Assembly (NCBI RefSeq): GCF_003258365.1
Contig: NZ_QHKM01000004.1
Location: 558,001-622,000, forward strand
Direction of reading: 5' to 3'
DNA length: 64,000 bases
DNA from: Hymenobacter edaphi
Lineage (GTDB): Bacteria; Bacteroidota; Bacteroidia; Cytophagales; Hymenobacteraceae
This document shows positions 24,714 through 33,766 of the stretch, in pieces (the first letter of the stretch is position 1; every line of letters begins with the position of its first letter). Below the pieces are notes generated by a model. It did not search any database, was not told where the DNA came from, and saw nothing but the letters and a program-made list of their open reading frames with translations. Made by a program: the position numbers and the translations under genes.

Positions 24714-25196
24714 ATGATGCGTATTACCCCGTTTTCCGTTGGCACCGACTGGGCCGGGCAGACCCTGCCGCTCTTTGCCTGCGCCGTGCCCGCGGGCTTC
24801 CCCTCACCGGCCGACGACCACCTCGACGCGCCCATCAACCTACACGAAATGCTCTTTACGCACCCCGCCTCCACCTTTCTGGCCCGCGTATCGGGCGACT
24901 CCATGACCGGCGCCGGCATCCGCCACGACGACATCATTGCCGTCGACCGGGCCCTGCAGCCGCAGGACGGCAGCATCGTGGTGGCCGTGCTCGACGGGGA
25001 GCACACCGTGAAGCGCCTGCGCCGCCTGGGCGAGCAAACCTGGCTGGAGCCCGATAACCCGCGCTACCCCATCATCCGGCTCAACGAAGGCTGCCAGCTG
25101 GTGATTTTCGGGGTGGTCACGCACGTTATCCACTCCTTCCGCGAGCGAAAAGCGCGGGCCGTACCCCCGACCGCCCGGCCGCGCAAACGCCCCTGA
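24714..25196 (+). CDS. umuD: UmuD-like S24 self-cleaving subunit
   Basis: A 160-residue S24-family protein. Self-cleavage by the Ser-Lys dyad, stimulated by RecA filaments, would turn it into the UmuD' partner of UmuC. The cleavage site Ala27-Gly28 is in [14 protein letters not shown]. The catalytic Ser63 is in [11 protein letters not shown] and Lys100 in [11 protein letters not shown]. It lacks a DNA-binding domain, which separates it from LexA. Two adjacent ATGs (24714, 24717) are possible starts; a TTG at 24702 is less likely. It lies 5 bases before umuC in the same operon. Confidence 0.93.
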   Translation: MMRITPFSVGTDWAGQTLPLFACAVPAGFPSPADDHLDAPINLHEMLFTHPASTFLARVSGDSMTGAGIRHDDIIAVDRALQPQDGSIVVAVLDGEHTVKRLRRLGEQTWLEPDNPRYPIIRLNEGCQLVIFGVVTHVIHSFRERKARAVPPTARPRKRP

Positions 25197-25201
25197 CCGC
25201 C

Positions 25202-26512
25202 ATGATTGCCCTGGTCGACTGCAACAACTTCTACGTGTCGTGCGAGCGGGTTTTTCAGCCGCAGCTGGAAACGCAGCCGGTGGTGGTGCTCAGCAACAAC
25301 GACGGCTGCCTGATTTCGCGCTCCGACGAGGCCAAGGCCCTGGGCTTCGCGATGGGGGAGCCGTACCACCTGGCCCGGCCGCGGCTGCAGCAGCACGGTG
25401 TGCGCGTGTTTTCCTCGAACTACGCCCTCTACGGCGACATGTCGCGCCGGGTGCTGCGCGTGCTCAGCGACTTCACGCCCGAAGTCGACGTGTACTCCAT
25501 CGACGAGGCCTTCCTGAACCTGGACGGCCTGCAGTACTGCGCCGGAGCGGGCCTGGACGCCTACGCCCAAGCCATTCGGCGCACGGTACTGGCGCATGTC
25601 GGCATCCCGACGGCCGTGGGCGTGGCCCCCACCAAGACGCTGGCCAAGCTGGCCAACCGCCTCGCGCGCCGGCAGCCGCCGGCCCAGCGCGTGCTGGTAC
25701 TGGCCACGGAAGAGCAGCGCTGGGCCGCCCTCAGTCAAACGCCCATTGCCGACGTGTGGGGCATCGGCCGCCGCTACGCGCCCAAGCTGGAGGCGGCCGG
25801 CATTCGTACCGCCGCCGACCTGGTCGGGGCCCCCGAAAGCTGGGTGCGGCGCCATTTGGGCGGGGTGGTGGGCGTGCGGCTCTGGCAGGAACTGCGCGGG
25901 CAGCCCTGCCTGGATTTCGACCCGGCCGAGCTGGCCGCCGAGCCCGGGCAGCCAGCCCCGGGCCGCCACAGCGTGACGTGTACGCGCTCCTTTGGGCAGC
26001 CCCAACGCTCCCTCGTGGCGCTGAGCGAAGCCGTGGCCACCTTCACCAGCCAGGCCGCCGAAAAGCTGCGCCGTCACGGCCTGGCCGCGCACGTGCTCAC
26101 CGTGCTGCTGGGCACCGACAAGCACGCCCCCGGCAGCGGCCCGCCCACCCACACGGCCGTGGTGGCGCTGCCCACCGCCACCTCCGACACCGGGGAGCTG
26201 ATCGGCGTAGCGCTGCAGCGGCTGCGGCAGCTGGCGCGCCCCGGCACGGCCTACCACCGGGCGGGCGTGACGCTCAGCGGCCTGGAGCCGGCCGGGCAGG
26301 CGCAGCTGAGTATGTTCGGTCATTCGGCCGAGCAGCTGCAGCAGCGCCAGCAGCTCATGGCCCGCCTCGACGCCCTAAATGCCCGCTTTGGGCGCGGCAC
26401 CGTGCGCCACGCCGCCACCGGCCTTGGTGATACCGCGTGGCGCGGGCGGCGCAACATGATGTCGGCGCTGTATACCACCGACTGGCAAGAGCTGTGGGCG
26501 GTGCGCAGCTAG
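25202..26512 (+). CDS. umuC: UmuC-like Y-family DNA polymerase (Pol V catalytic subunit)
   Basis: A 436-residue translesion polymerase. The first catalytic motif is [18 protein letters not shown] (Asp6). The second is VYSIDEAFL (Asp101, Glu102), so the metal-binding acidic residues are present. The thumb helix-hairpin-helix region reads [21 protein letters not shown], and a little-finger domain and UmuC-type C-terminus follow ([32 protein letters not shown]). With UmuD' it should copy past damaged bases at the cost of mutation. It starts 5 bases after umuD and ends before a REP-like palindrome. Confidence 0.95.
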   Translation: MIALVDCNNFYVSCERVFQPQLETQPVVVLSNNDGCLISRSDEAKALGFAMGEPYHLARPRLQQHGVRVFSSNYALYGDMSRRVLRVLSDFTPEVDVYSIDEAFLNLDGLQYCAGAGLDAYAQAIRRTVLAHVGIPTAVGVAPTKTLAKLANRLARRQPPAQRVLVLATEEQRWAALSQTPIADVWGIGRRYAPKLEAAGIRTAADLVGAPESWVRRHLGGVVGVRLWQELRGQPCLDFDPAELAAEPGQPAPGRHSVTCTRSFGQPQRSLVALSEAVATFTSQAAEKLRRHGLAAHVLTVLLGTDKHAPGSGPPTHTAVVALPTATSDTGELIGVALQRLRQLARPGTAYHRAGVTLSGLEPAGQAQLSMFGHSAEQLQQRQQLMARLDALNARFGRGTVRHAATGLGDTAWRGRRNMMSALYTTDWQELWAVRS

Positions 26513-26563
26513 GCGGCACTCGGCTGAAGCAACGGATTAGGCTGAGCGGCCAGTAAAAGGCGC

Positions 26564-26635
26564 CGTGCTGAGCTTGCCGAAGCGTTTCTACCAGACGATT
26601 TTGCTCGGTGAAGACGCTGGGGCAAGCTCAGCACG
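26564..26635. repeat. REP-like palindrome after umuC
   Basis: Inverted arms 26564-26585 (cgtgctgagcttgccgaagc, then gt) and 26614-26635 match at 20 of 22 positions around a 28-base loop. The arm has the gctgag...gaagc core shared with the units at 10394 and 7760. It lies between the 3' ends of two convergent genes and may also act as a terminator. Confidence 0.65.
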
Positions 26636-26694
26636 ACCGTTTCCGGGTGCGTGGGAAAGCGGTTGTTGCTTGCTGTGCACATCCTGAGGCGGTT

Positions 26695-29511
26695 TTACCG
26701 CTGCACTACCACGCGGCGCACTTCTGCACCGCCGACCGAAGTCAGGCGCAGCGAGTATACGCCCGGAGCCACGCTGCTGAGGTCCAAATCATTGCTGGCG
26801 GCGGGTACAGCCCAACTGCCTGCCGTGCGGCCCAAGGCATCGAGCAATTCGACGCGGCGAGCCGGGCTGGTCGTCGGCAGCACCACGCGCAGGCGGCCGG
26901 TGGTCGGATTAGGATATACCTGCCAGGCCAACGGCGCGGCGGCCGCGCGCGTCGGCAGCACCTGCAGGTAGCGAATCTGGGCGGCATCGGCGGCGGCTTG
27001 CAGCTGCGGGAGCGACGGGGCGGCCAGCACGGCAAAGGCTATGACCACGGAGTCGCCGGGGGCGAGGCGGCCCAGGGCGGCCCCCACCACGTGCGACACA
27101 TCGGCGCCGAAGGAGCCGCCGGCCGTGCGCTGCCGGGCGCGGTTGCTGAGGGTAAGAAACTTCTCGGCCGAGGAAAACCCGTCGCCGAAATACACCGGGG
27201 CGGTGCTACCGGCGTTGTTGTTCAGGGCGTAGTACGAGGCCACGGCGCGGGTATCGGGCCGCAGCAGCCGCACGCCGGCGTAGAGGCTGGCGGCGGTGGG
27301 TTGGGCGGCGTTGGCCACGTAGCCGAGCAGGCGCGTCGAGTCCCAGGCGGCTACGTTGCGGGCGGCTTCGGCGGGCAGGTCCCAGTCCATAAACAGGCCG
27401 GCGTGCAGGGGCCGGAGCGTGTCGGCCGAGGCGTTGCGCACGGTGTACTCCACGATGGCGTAGTCGCGGTCGGCGGCGGGGGCGGCGTAGGCCAGGGCCC
27501 GCTGCCGCACCCGCACGCCCAGGGTGCGGCCCCGGCTCAGGCTGGGCAGCGAATCCTGGAAGGTGCCGCTGGCCTGCTGGTGGGCCGTGGTCAGGGGCAC
27601 CATCCGAATGGCCTGGCGGGTGAAGAAGTCGTAATCGGTGGTGTAGAGCGGGGCGCTGCGCAGGCGGTCCATGACGCGGGTGGGGCCCGTGGCCACCAGC
27701 AGCCCGCCTTCCGAGAGCAGCAGGGGCGAGTTGCGGTAGGTGATGCTGGCCCCGATTTCGTTGTTGGTCCCGTCGTAGCCGAGGTTGCCGCGGCTGGTCA
27801 CGGTCAGGTGCAGGTCGTTGGCGGTCAGCACCACGTAGTCGGGGTTCAGCGCCACGGTCACGTACTGGTCGTCTTGGTAGCCGCCGGCGGCCGTGAAGCG
27901 GCAGCGCAGCACCCCGCGGGTGTTGATGGGCGTGCCGGCGGCCACGCGCAGCTGCACCGGCGCCAGCGCGGTGCCGCCGGTGGCCAGGCTGCCGAGGGTG
28001 GTCGGGCCGCTGGTCACCGTCAGCTCGGGCGTGAGCGAGGTGACGGTGAGCGTGAGGCCCTGTACCGGCAGCAGCAGGTTTTCGGCCGTGAGGGTGAGGC
28101 GGGCGGTGTCGGTGGGCAGCAGGCGCGGGCGGCTCAGGCGCTGCGCGCGGATGCGCACGGCCTGCTGGTTCGGGCCCAGGCTCAGCGCGCGGCGCACGTT
28201 GAGGCGGCCCGAGCCGAGGCGGCCAGCAATGGTGGTATTGCCCGGCACCGCGTAGATATCATCGGTGGTGCGACGGAGCACGGCGGCCACCTGCGCGGCC
28301 GTCAGCTGCGGAAACCGGTGGCGCACCAGCCCGGCCGCCGCCGCCACGATGGGGCAGGCAAACGACGAGCCGCCCACGGCCACGTAGGCGCTGTCGTGGT
28401 CGGCCGAGGTGGTCAGGATAAAGTCGCCGGGGGCCGAGAGCGTGACGCGGTAGCTGTAGGTGAGGACCTGCCGGTCGGTGGGCGAGACGCCGGCCACCGA
28501 AATGACGTTGTCGTAGGAAGCGGGGTAGAAGTCCAGCTCGGCGTTGGCGTTGCCGGCGGCCACCACCACCACCGCGTCGCGGTTGAGGGCGGCGTAGTTG
28601 ATGACGTCCTGCTCGTACTGCGACTTGCCCCCGGTGCCGCCCCACGATACGTTGATAACCTTGCAGCCGTGGTCGGCCGCGTACACGATGGCCTCGTAGC
28701 CGCCGAACGACCCGGCGGCGGTGCTCGGGTAGATTTTCAGCGGCAGGTAGCGGCAGTTGAAGCCCACGCCCGCCAGGCCCTTGCCGTTGTCGGGGCGGGC
28801 CACGGCGCAGCCGGCCACCAGCACGCCGTGCCCGCCGTAGGGCGGCCCCACGCTCGGGTCGTTGTCGCGGTCCGCCGTGTCCCAGCCGCGGAAGTTGTCC
28901 ACGTAGCCATCGTTGTCGTTGTCGATGCCGTCGACGGGGTCGGCGTAGTTGAGCTTGATCTGCCCGCGCAAGTCCTGGTGGGTGAAGCGCGTGCCCGTAT
29001 CGGTGATGCCGATGACGACGGTGGAGTCGCCGCGGTCCAGGTCCCAGCCGCGGTAGGTCTGCGTTTTCTGCAGGTAATACTGCGTGGCGGCCTGGTTGGC
29101 AATGGTGGAGTCGGCCAGCGGGTCGTTGGGCTGGTAGAGCGGGGCGCGCTGGTAGAGCGGCTCCACGTAGCTCACCAGGCCGGTGCTCAGCAGCTGCTGG
29201 CGCACCTTGCCCAGCGGCAGCCCGGCGGCGTACCGGAACTGGTAGATGCCGCGCAGCTCCACGCTGCCGGGCCGCTCCTGGCTCGGCGGCAGGGCCCGCG
29301 GAAACTTCTGCTCCAGCCCGCTGGCCCCGAGCTGGCGCAGCGCGGCTTCGAGCTGCCCGATCTGGGCGCCCGCGGCCAGCCGCAGCACCGCCGTGCCGGG
29401 CAGCGTGGGCGAGGGCGCTCCGCCGGCCGCCGCCGACGGCTGAGCGGCGGAGCTGAAAGCCAGGGCAAAGCAGACGCAGGCGGTAACTAACAGGCGTAGG
29501 AGTCGGTTCAT
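26695..29511 (-). CDS. Secreted subtilisin-like (S8) protease with T9SS sorting domain
   Basis: A 938-residue exported protease. Signal peptide MNRLLRLLVTACVCFALAFS is followed by a propeptide-like region to about 150. The S8 triad is Asp171 (GITDTGTRF), His228 (YGGHGVLVAG) and Ser383 (GGSSFACP), with oxyanion Asn321 in AAGNANAE. The usual GTSMATP around the serine is changed to GSSFACP, but the nucleophile is kept. A D/N-rich loop (DGIDNDNDGYVDN) likely binds calcium. The rest is beta-sandwich-like, ending in a T9SS sorting domain (VYPNPTTGRLRVVLP...GVYSLRLTSVGG...RRVVVQR). It should act at the cell surface or outside. It is monocistronic and divergent from paaN. Confidence 0.92.
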   Translation of the reverse strand: MNRLLRLLVTACVCFALAFSSAAQPSAAAGGAPSPTLPGTAVLRLAAGAQIGQLEAALRQLGASGLEQKFPRALPPSQERPGSVELRGIYQFRYAAGLPLGKVRQQLLSTGLVSYVEPLYQRAPLYQPNDPLADSTIANQAATQYYLQKTQTYRGWDLDRGDSTVVIGITDTGTRFTHQDLRGQIKLNYADPVDGIDNDNDGYVDNFRGWDTADRDNDPSVGPPYGGHGVLVAGCAVARPDNGKGLAGVGFNCRYLPLKIYPSTAAGSFGGYEAIVYAADHGCKVINVSWGGTGGKSQYEQDVINYAALNRDAVVVVAAGNANAELDFYPASYDNVISVAGVSPTDRQVLTYSYRVTLSAPGDFILTTSADHDSAYVAVGGSSFACPIVAAAAGLVRHRFPQLTAAQVAAVLRRTTDDIYAVPGNTTIAGRLGSGRLNVRRALSLGPNQQAVRIRAQRLSRPRLLPTDTARLTLTAENLLLPVQGLTLTVTSLTPELTVTSGPTTLGSLATGGTALAPVQLRVAAGTPINTRGVLRCRFTAAGGYQDDQYVTVALNPDYVVLTANDLHLTVTSRGNLGYDGTNNEIGASITYRNSPLLLSEGGLLVATGPTRVMDRLRSAPLYTTDYDFFTRQAIRMVPLTTAHQQASGTFQDSLPSLSRGRTLGVRVRQRALAYAAPAADRDYAIVEYTVRNASADTLRPLHAGLFMDWDLPAEAARNVAAWDSTRLLGYVANAAQPTAASLYAGVRLLRPDTRAVASYYALNNNAGSTAPVYFGDGFSSAEKFLTLSNRARQRTAGGSFGADVSHVVGAALGRLAPGDSVVIAFAVLAAPSLPQLQAAADAAQIRYLQVLPTRAAAAPLAWQVYPNPTTGRLRVVLPTTSPARRVELLDALGRTAGSWAVPAASNDLDLSSVAPGVYSLRLTSVGGAEVRRVVVQR

Positions 29512-29552
29512 CGGTGTAAATGATGTGATAGGGCAGCTCGGACCTAACTACG

Positions 29553-29560
29553 TAAATTTA
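29553..29560. promoter_or_regulatory. Palindromic -7-like box between subtilase and paaN
   Basis: TAAATTTA is self-complementary and differs from TAnnTTTG only in the last base on either strand. It lies 42 bases from the subtilase ATG and 67 from the paaN ATG, so it could serve either gene. No -33 TTG is obvious. Confidence 0.3.
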
Positions 29561-29627
29561 GCGCCGAGCCGGCATCGGCTCCGAACTTTTCGACCAACTT
29601 CGCCCCGCATTCCCTCAACCTCAGTTT

Positions 29628-31301
29628 ATGACCGATACGACCCAGAAGCACCAGGCTACCCTGGAGCAGGCAGTCCAGGCCCTGCACGGCCGCACGTTCT
29701 TCGCCCAGTACCCCGAAAACCCCTCGCCCGACGTGTACGGCGCCGAGGCCGACGCCCAGGGCCGCGCGGCCTTCACCGCCCGCCGCGGCCAGCAGTTCCA
29801 GGAGCTGCAGCAGGGCGAGCCGCAGGGCTGGGCCGGGCAGGAAGAGTCGCCCTACGAGCAGGCCGGGCTGGATATCAAATACCCCTTCTTCGCCCCCGAA
29901 ACGCTGGTGCAGAACGCCCAATCGGCCTTCGACGCCTGGCGCAAGGTGAAGCCCGCCGACCGCGCCGCCCTGCTCATTGAGAGCCTGGAAGGCATGAAGC
30001 AGCGCTTCTTCGAAATTGCCTACGCCACCATGCACACCACCGGGCAGGCCTTCCTGATGTCGTTCCAGGCCTCGGGCCCGCACGCCGCCGACCGCGCCCT
30101 GGAAGCCATTGCCGCCGGCTACGAGGAGCAGACGCGCTTCCCGGAGCAGACGCGCTGGGACAAGCCCATGGGCAAGTTCACCATCAGCCTCAACAAAAGC
30201 TGGCGCCCGGTGCCCAAGGGCGTGGCCCTGGTTATCGGCTGCTCCACCTTCCCGACGTGGAACACCGTGCCCGGCATGTACGCCTCGCTGGTAACCGGCA
30301 ACCCCGTCATCATCAAGCCTCACCCCAAGGCCGTGCTGCCCATTGCCATTGTGGTAGCGGAGGTGCAGAAAGTGCTGGTGGCCAACGGCCTGCCCGCCGC
30401 CATCTGCCAGCTGGCCGTCGATGCCGACGACCACCTCATCACCAAGGCGCTGGCCGAAAACCCCGCGGTGAAGCTCATCGACTACACCGGCGGCACCGAG
30501 TTCGGCAACTACATCGAGGGCCTGCAGCAGCAGGGCAAAACCGTGTTTACCGAGAAAACCGGCGTCAACTCGGTTATCCTCGACTCGTGCGACGACCTCG
30601 ACAAGGTGGCCCAGAACCTGGCCTTCTCCGTGAGCCTGTACTCGGGCCAGATGTGCACCGCCCCGCAGAACTTCTTCATTCCGGCCGCCGGCGTGAAAGT
30701 GGGCGACACCCTGGTGCCCTTCGAGGAAGTGACGCAGAAGCTGGCCGCCGCCGTGCAAGGGCTGGCTACCAACCCCAAGGCCGCCCCGCACGTGCTGGGC
30801 GCCATTCAGAACCCGGCCACGCACGAGCGCGTGGCGCAGATGGCCGACCGCGGGCACCGCTCGGTGCTGGCCCACGGCCCGGTGGAAAACCCGATGTTCC
30901 AGAACGCGCGCACCTGCTCGCCGGCCCTCTACGAAGTGGATGCCACGCAGAAGGAGCAGTTCAGCCAGGAGCTGTTCGGGCCCATCATGCTGGCCATCAA
31001 GACCAAGGACACGCATGAGAGCATCCGGCTGGCGGCCGAGCTGGCGCGGGAGCACGGCGCCATTAGCTGCGCGGCCTATACCACCGATGCCGCCATCAAG
31101 GAGGAAATCATGGACCAGATGAGCCTGGCGGGCACCGCCGTGAGCTTCAACCTGACCGGCGGCATCTACGTGAATCAGAACGCGGCCTTCTCCGACTTCC
31201 ACGTCACGGGCGGCAACCCGGCCGGCAACGCCTCCTTCACCAACCCCGAGTTTGTGCTCAAGCGCTTTACCTGGGTGGGCTTCCGCGAACCAGCGGTGTA
31301 A
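29628..31301 (+). CDS. paaN: PaaN-type aldehyde dehydrogenase
   Basis: A 557-residue member of the aldehyde dehydrogenase superfamily, closest by pattern to the PaaN family of phenylacetate degradation. Catalytic Cys343 is in YSGQMCTAPQNFF and general-base Glu309 in VFTEKTGVNS. The NAD(P)-binding region includes VALVIGCSTFPTWNTVPGMY and VIIKPHPKAVLP. It would oxidise a CoA-linked or free semialdehyde to the acid. The fused hydratase domain of the longer PaaZ is absent. No other paa genes are in this window. The gene is monocistronic and ends at a strong terminator (31323-31360). Confidence 0.85.
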   Translation: MTDTTQKHQATLEQAVQALHGRTFFAQYPENPSPDVYGAEADAQGRAAFTARRGQQFQELQQGEPQGWAGQEESPYEQAGLDIKYPFFAPETLVQNAQSAFDAWRKVKPADRAALLIESLEGMKQRFFEIAYATMHTTGQAFLMSFQASGPHAADRALEAIAAGYEEQTRFPEQTRWDKPMGKFTISLNKSWRPVPKGVALVIGCSTFPTWNTVPGMYASLVTGNPVIIKPHPKAVLPIAIVVAEVQKVLVANGLPAAICQLAVDADDHLITKALAENPAVKLIDYTGGTEFGNYIEGLQQQGKTVFTEKTGVNSVILDSCDDLDKVAQNLAFSVSLYSGQMCTAPQNFFIPAAGVKVGDTLVPFEEVTQKLAAAVQGLATNPKAAPHVLGAIQNPATHERVAQMADRGHRSVLAHGPVENPMFQNARTCSPALYEVDATQKEQFSQELFGPIMLAIKTKDTHESIRLAAELAREHGAISCAAYTTDAAIKEEIMDQMSLAGTAVSFNLTGGIYVNQNAAFSDFHVTGGNPAGNASFTNPEFVLKRFTWVGFREPAV

Positions 31302-31322
31302 GGCAATTAAAACTTGAGCATT

Positions 31323-31360
31323 AAAAAAGGACCGTCAGATAAAACTGACGGTCCTTTTTT
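31323..31360. terminator. Bidirectional intrinsic terminator
   Basis: Perfect 16-bp stem (31323-31338 with 31345-31360), 6-base loop, six A/T at each outer end. It lies between the convergent paaN and lipoprotein genes and fits terminators in both directions. Confidence 0.92.
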
Positions 31361-31378
31361 GTGCTTGCGCGGCCGCGT

Positions 31379-31663
31379 TTAATTGGAAGCGGCCTTGCGG
31401 CTGGCGTTGCCGTTGCTGTACTTGAATTTCTTGCTGCCCTTCACGGTGCGGAACTGGTAGGGGTTGTTCGCTTTCGTGTCGAGGCCCAGGCCCACGCTGC
31501 CGCCGCGGGTCTGCTTGTACTGCCGCTTGTCGTTGCCGCGCTCGGCGCCGCGGTTCGAGACGGACTTGTAGTTGTGCGGATTCTGCATGGCCGCGTCGCC
31601 GCGGGAGCAGGCCGTGCCGCTGAGCAGGCAGCCCGCAGCGAGGAGGTATAGTAGAGGTTTCAT
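31379..31663 (-). CDS. Small basic lipoprotein
   Basis: A 94-residue lipoprotein: MKPLLYLLAAGCLLSGTACS carries the lipobox with Cys19 or so, followed by a basic Asn/Lys/Gly-rich tail (NPHNYKSVSNRGAERGNDKR, GSKKFKYSNGNAS). No domain is recognised. The ATG at 31663 starts the signal; the frame continues upstream to 31723 without function. It is a single gene ending at the shared terminator. Confidence 0.7.
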   Translation of the reverse strand: MKPLLYLLAAGCLLSGTACSRGDAAMQNPHNYKSVSNRGAERGNDKRQYKQTRGGSVGLGLDTKANNPYQFRTVKGSKKFKYSNGNASRKAASN

Positions 31664-31807
31664 GGTGGAAGCAGCGAAAGTGAGAGAAGGGAGAAGTGCC
31701 AGCTTATTAGCTAAGCACCACACCGTTCCTTTTACTGCCTTCCGCCCGAAAAGGATATGCCCGGCCCCAGAAATATCGGGGGCCTGCGCAGGCCAACCCG
31801 CTGGGTG

Positions 31808-32737
31808 TTAGGCCCGGCGCAGCCAGCGCACCGGCGCGGCCTCGGGCACCACCAGCGTGGGAATGGGGCTGCGCAGCATGAGCCGGGCCCCGGTGCTGGT
31901 GTCGAACTGCTCGCCCGGCAGGGTGCGCTGCCGGGCCACAAAGAGCAGCAGGTCGGCGTCGCAGGCCCGCAGCAGCTGCAGAATTCCCTCTTCCACCGAG
32001 GCGTGGTAGGCCGTGTGCAGGGTGTGCGGCAGGTCGCCGAGCAGGCCGATTTCGGCGAAGCGGGCAAGCAGCGCCGCGGGCGGGGGCAGGGCTTCGTCGG
32101 CGGTGTACACGTGGATGCCCACGGTGGAGGGAACCAGCTGCGCCAGCAACCGGGCGGCGGCGGTCCGCCCGCTGCCCAGGTACAGCACCCGCGTGTCCTG
32201 GCGCAGGCTCAGCAGCAGCTCGGTCACGCGGCGGGCGCTGCCGGGCAGGCGCACGGCCTGCCCGTCGGTGTCGAGGGCCAGGCGGGTGGGCACTTCGGCC
32301 GGGGCGGCGAAGGCGGCGGGCACCACCAGCAGCGGATTCGGCAATAGGCGGCAAAGCAAAAACAGCGGGTGCGCGGCCGGACCGGGGGCATCGGCGGCGG
32401 GCGGGCGGCCGACCACCAGCACGTCGGTGGTGCCGGGCTGCGGGCAGCGGGCCAGCTCGGTGGCCACGTCGCGGGTTATGAGCGTGAGGCGGCAGGGGCC
32501 CTGCGTGGCCAGGGCAGCGGCCTGGGTGTGCAGGCGGGCGGTAAGCTGGGCCGCCGAGAGGCCCGGCGGCAGCGGGAAGTGCGCGGCCGCCGCATCGTGG
32601 GGGGCGGGCAGCACGGCCAGCAGGCGCAGCTCGGCGGGCTGTTGGTGGCTGCGCAGGTGCCGAATCAACATCAGAGCATAGGCCAGGGCATTGTCGGCGG
32701 CGGCCGAGCCGTTCATTAATACGCTGAATGTCGTCAT
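31808..32737 (-). CDS. Universal stress protein (UspA-like), divergent
   Basis: A 309-residue protein starting MTTFSVLMNGSAAADNALAYAL. It resembles two tandem Usp folds: a first half with DVLVVGRPP (about 118-126) and HPLFLLCRLLPNPLLVVPAAF, and a second half with CDADLLLFVARQRTLPGEQF and RSPIPTLVVPE. The strict ATP-binding G-2x-G-9x-GS motif is poorly kept, so nucleotide binding is uncertain. A better-preserved paralogue lies at 49748-50557. The ATG at 32737 follows an AT-rich promoter region (32780-32840), and the longer frame to 32794 is not favoured. Confidence 0.65.
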   Translation of the reverse strand: MTTFSVLMNGSAAADNALAYALMLIRHLRSHQQPAELRLLAVLPAPHDAAAAHFPLPPGLSAAQLTARLHTQAAALATQGPCRLTLITRDVATELARCPQPGTTDVLVVGRPPAADAPGPAAHPLFLLCRLLPNPLLVVPAAFAAPAEVPTRLALDTDGQAVRLPGSARRVTELLLSLRQDTRVLYLGSGRTAAARLLAQLVPSTVGIHVYTADEALPPPAALLARFAEIGLLGDLPHTLHTAYHASVEEGILQLLRACDADLLLFVARQRTLPGEQFDTSTGARLMLRSPIPTLVVPEAAPVRWLRRA

Positions 32738-32964
32738 GGCCTGCGGCCACCGGCGGAGTAGCCGCGGTGTCTGTGCAAGGTACCACAAATTCAAGTTATT
32801 ATTGTTAAAGTAATATTAAAAACAAGGTAATTTATAAAATGACGAATCGTCGGGCTGTGCCGACCGGGTAGGCCGGGGTTTTCCACCGGCCACGCACCAC
32901 GTCGGGCTTCAGTCAGCGGGCGAGTTATGGCGCCGAACGGGCCCAGGCCCGACTCGAACGGCAA

Positions 32965-32999
32965 GCGGTGCGGGCCGCATGGACTACGGCCCGCACCGC
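32965..32999 (-). terminator. Strong hairpin after the LytR-type gene
   Basis: Perfect 13-bp stem (32965-32977 with 32987-32999), 9-base loop, directly beyond the stop of the minus-strand response regulator. There is no T tract, so it may be an RNA-stabilising hairpin or a factor-assisted terminator. Confidence 0.5.
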
Positions 33000-33003
33000 G
33001 TTT

Positions 33004-33744
33004 CTAAAAGCTCAGGGCCTCGCGGAAGCGCGTGGACTGCTGCCGCGACACTTCCACTTCGCCGCCGCCGCGCAGCCGGATTTTCAGCGTGCTGCTAAAC
33101 CAGGGCTCGATGTGCTCCACCCACTTCAGGTTGATGATCTGCTGGCGGTTGACGCGGAAAAAAACGGCCGGATCGAGGCGGGCTTCCAGCTGCTGCAGGG
33201 TGCGCGGAATAAGCGGGCGCACGTCGTGGAAGTGCAGGCGCGTGTAGTTGTCGGCCACTTCCAGCAGGCGCACGTCCTGCAGGCGCACAAACCAGCACCG
33301 CTCGCCGTCCTTGACGAACACCTGGTCGGTTTCGCGCAGCAGCTCGCGGGCGGCGGCGGCGGGCTCCGCCGCGTCGGGCGCGGGGCCGGCCGGCTGGGCC
33401 GTGCGGGCCTTGGCCAGGGCGGCGGCCAGGCGCTGCTCGTCCACGGGCTTGAGCAGGTAGTCCAGCGCATTCACCTCGAAGGCCTGCACGGCGTACTGGT
33501 CGAAGGCGGTGGTGAAGACGACCTGCGGGGCGGCGTCCTCCAGGTCGGCCAGCAGCTCGAAGCCCGAACGGCCGGGCATGTGAATGTCGAGCAGCAGCAA
33601 ATCGGGGCGCAGCTCGGTCAGGCGCAGCTGGGCTTCATCGGCATTGGCGGCTTCGCCCACCACCGTCACGTCGGGGTGGCGCTGCAGCAGGCGGCGCAGC
33701 TCCTGGCGGGCCAGGCGGGAGTCGTCGACTACGAGAACGTTCAT
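33004..33744 (-). CDS. LytTR-family response regulator
   Basis: A 246-residue regulator. The receiver domain (1-120) has phospho-acceptor Asp53 in LLLLDIHMPG, acidic pair D7-D8 and Lys in LLKPVDEQR. A linker rich in Ala/Pro leads to a LytTR DNA-binding domain (about 145-240), with VRLQDVRLLEVADNYTRLHF and FFRVNRQQIINLKWVEHIEPW. It is the likely partner of the kinase encoded just upstream (22-base gap), so the two form a LytS/LytR-type (YehU/YehT-like) system. Target genes are not evident. Confidence 0.92.
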   Translation of the reverse strand: MNVLVVDDSRLARQELRRLLQRHPDVTVVGEAANADEAQLRLTELRPDLLLLDIHMPGRSGFELLADLEDAAPQVVFTTAFDQYAVQAFEVNALDYLLKPVDEQRLAAALAKARTAQPAGPAPDAAEPAAAARELLRETDQVFVKDGERCWFVRLQDVRLLEVADNYTRLHFHDVRPLIPRTLQQLEARLDPAVFFRVNRQQIINLKWVEHIEPWFSSTLKIRLRGGGEVEVSRQQSTRFREALSF

Positions 33745-33766
33745 GGGGTCAATGAATAAGGAGCAA

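Noticed and set aside
26608-29490. 960-codon plus-strand open frame antisense to the subtilase
   Set aside because: Composition is Gly/His/Gln/Arg-rich with no signal, domain or motif, while the minus strand encodes a complete S8 protease with triad. It is a high-GC shadow.
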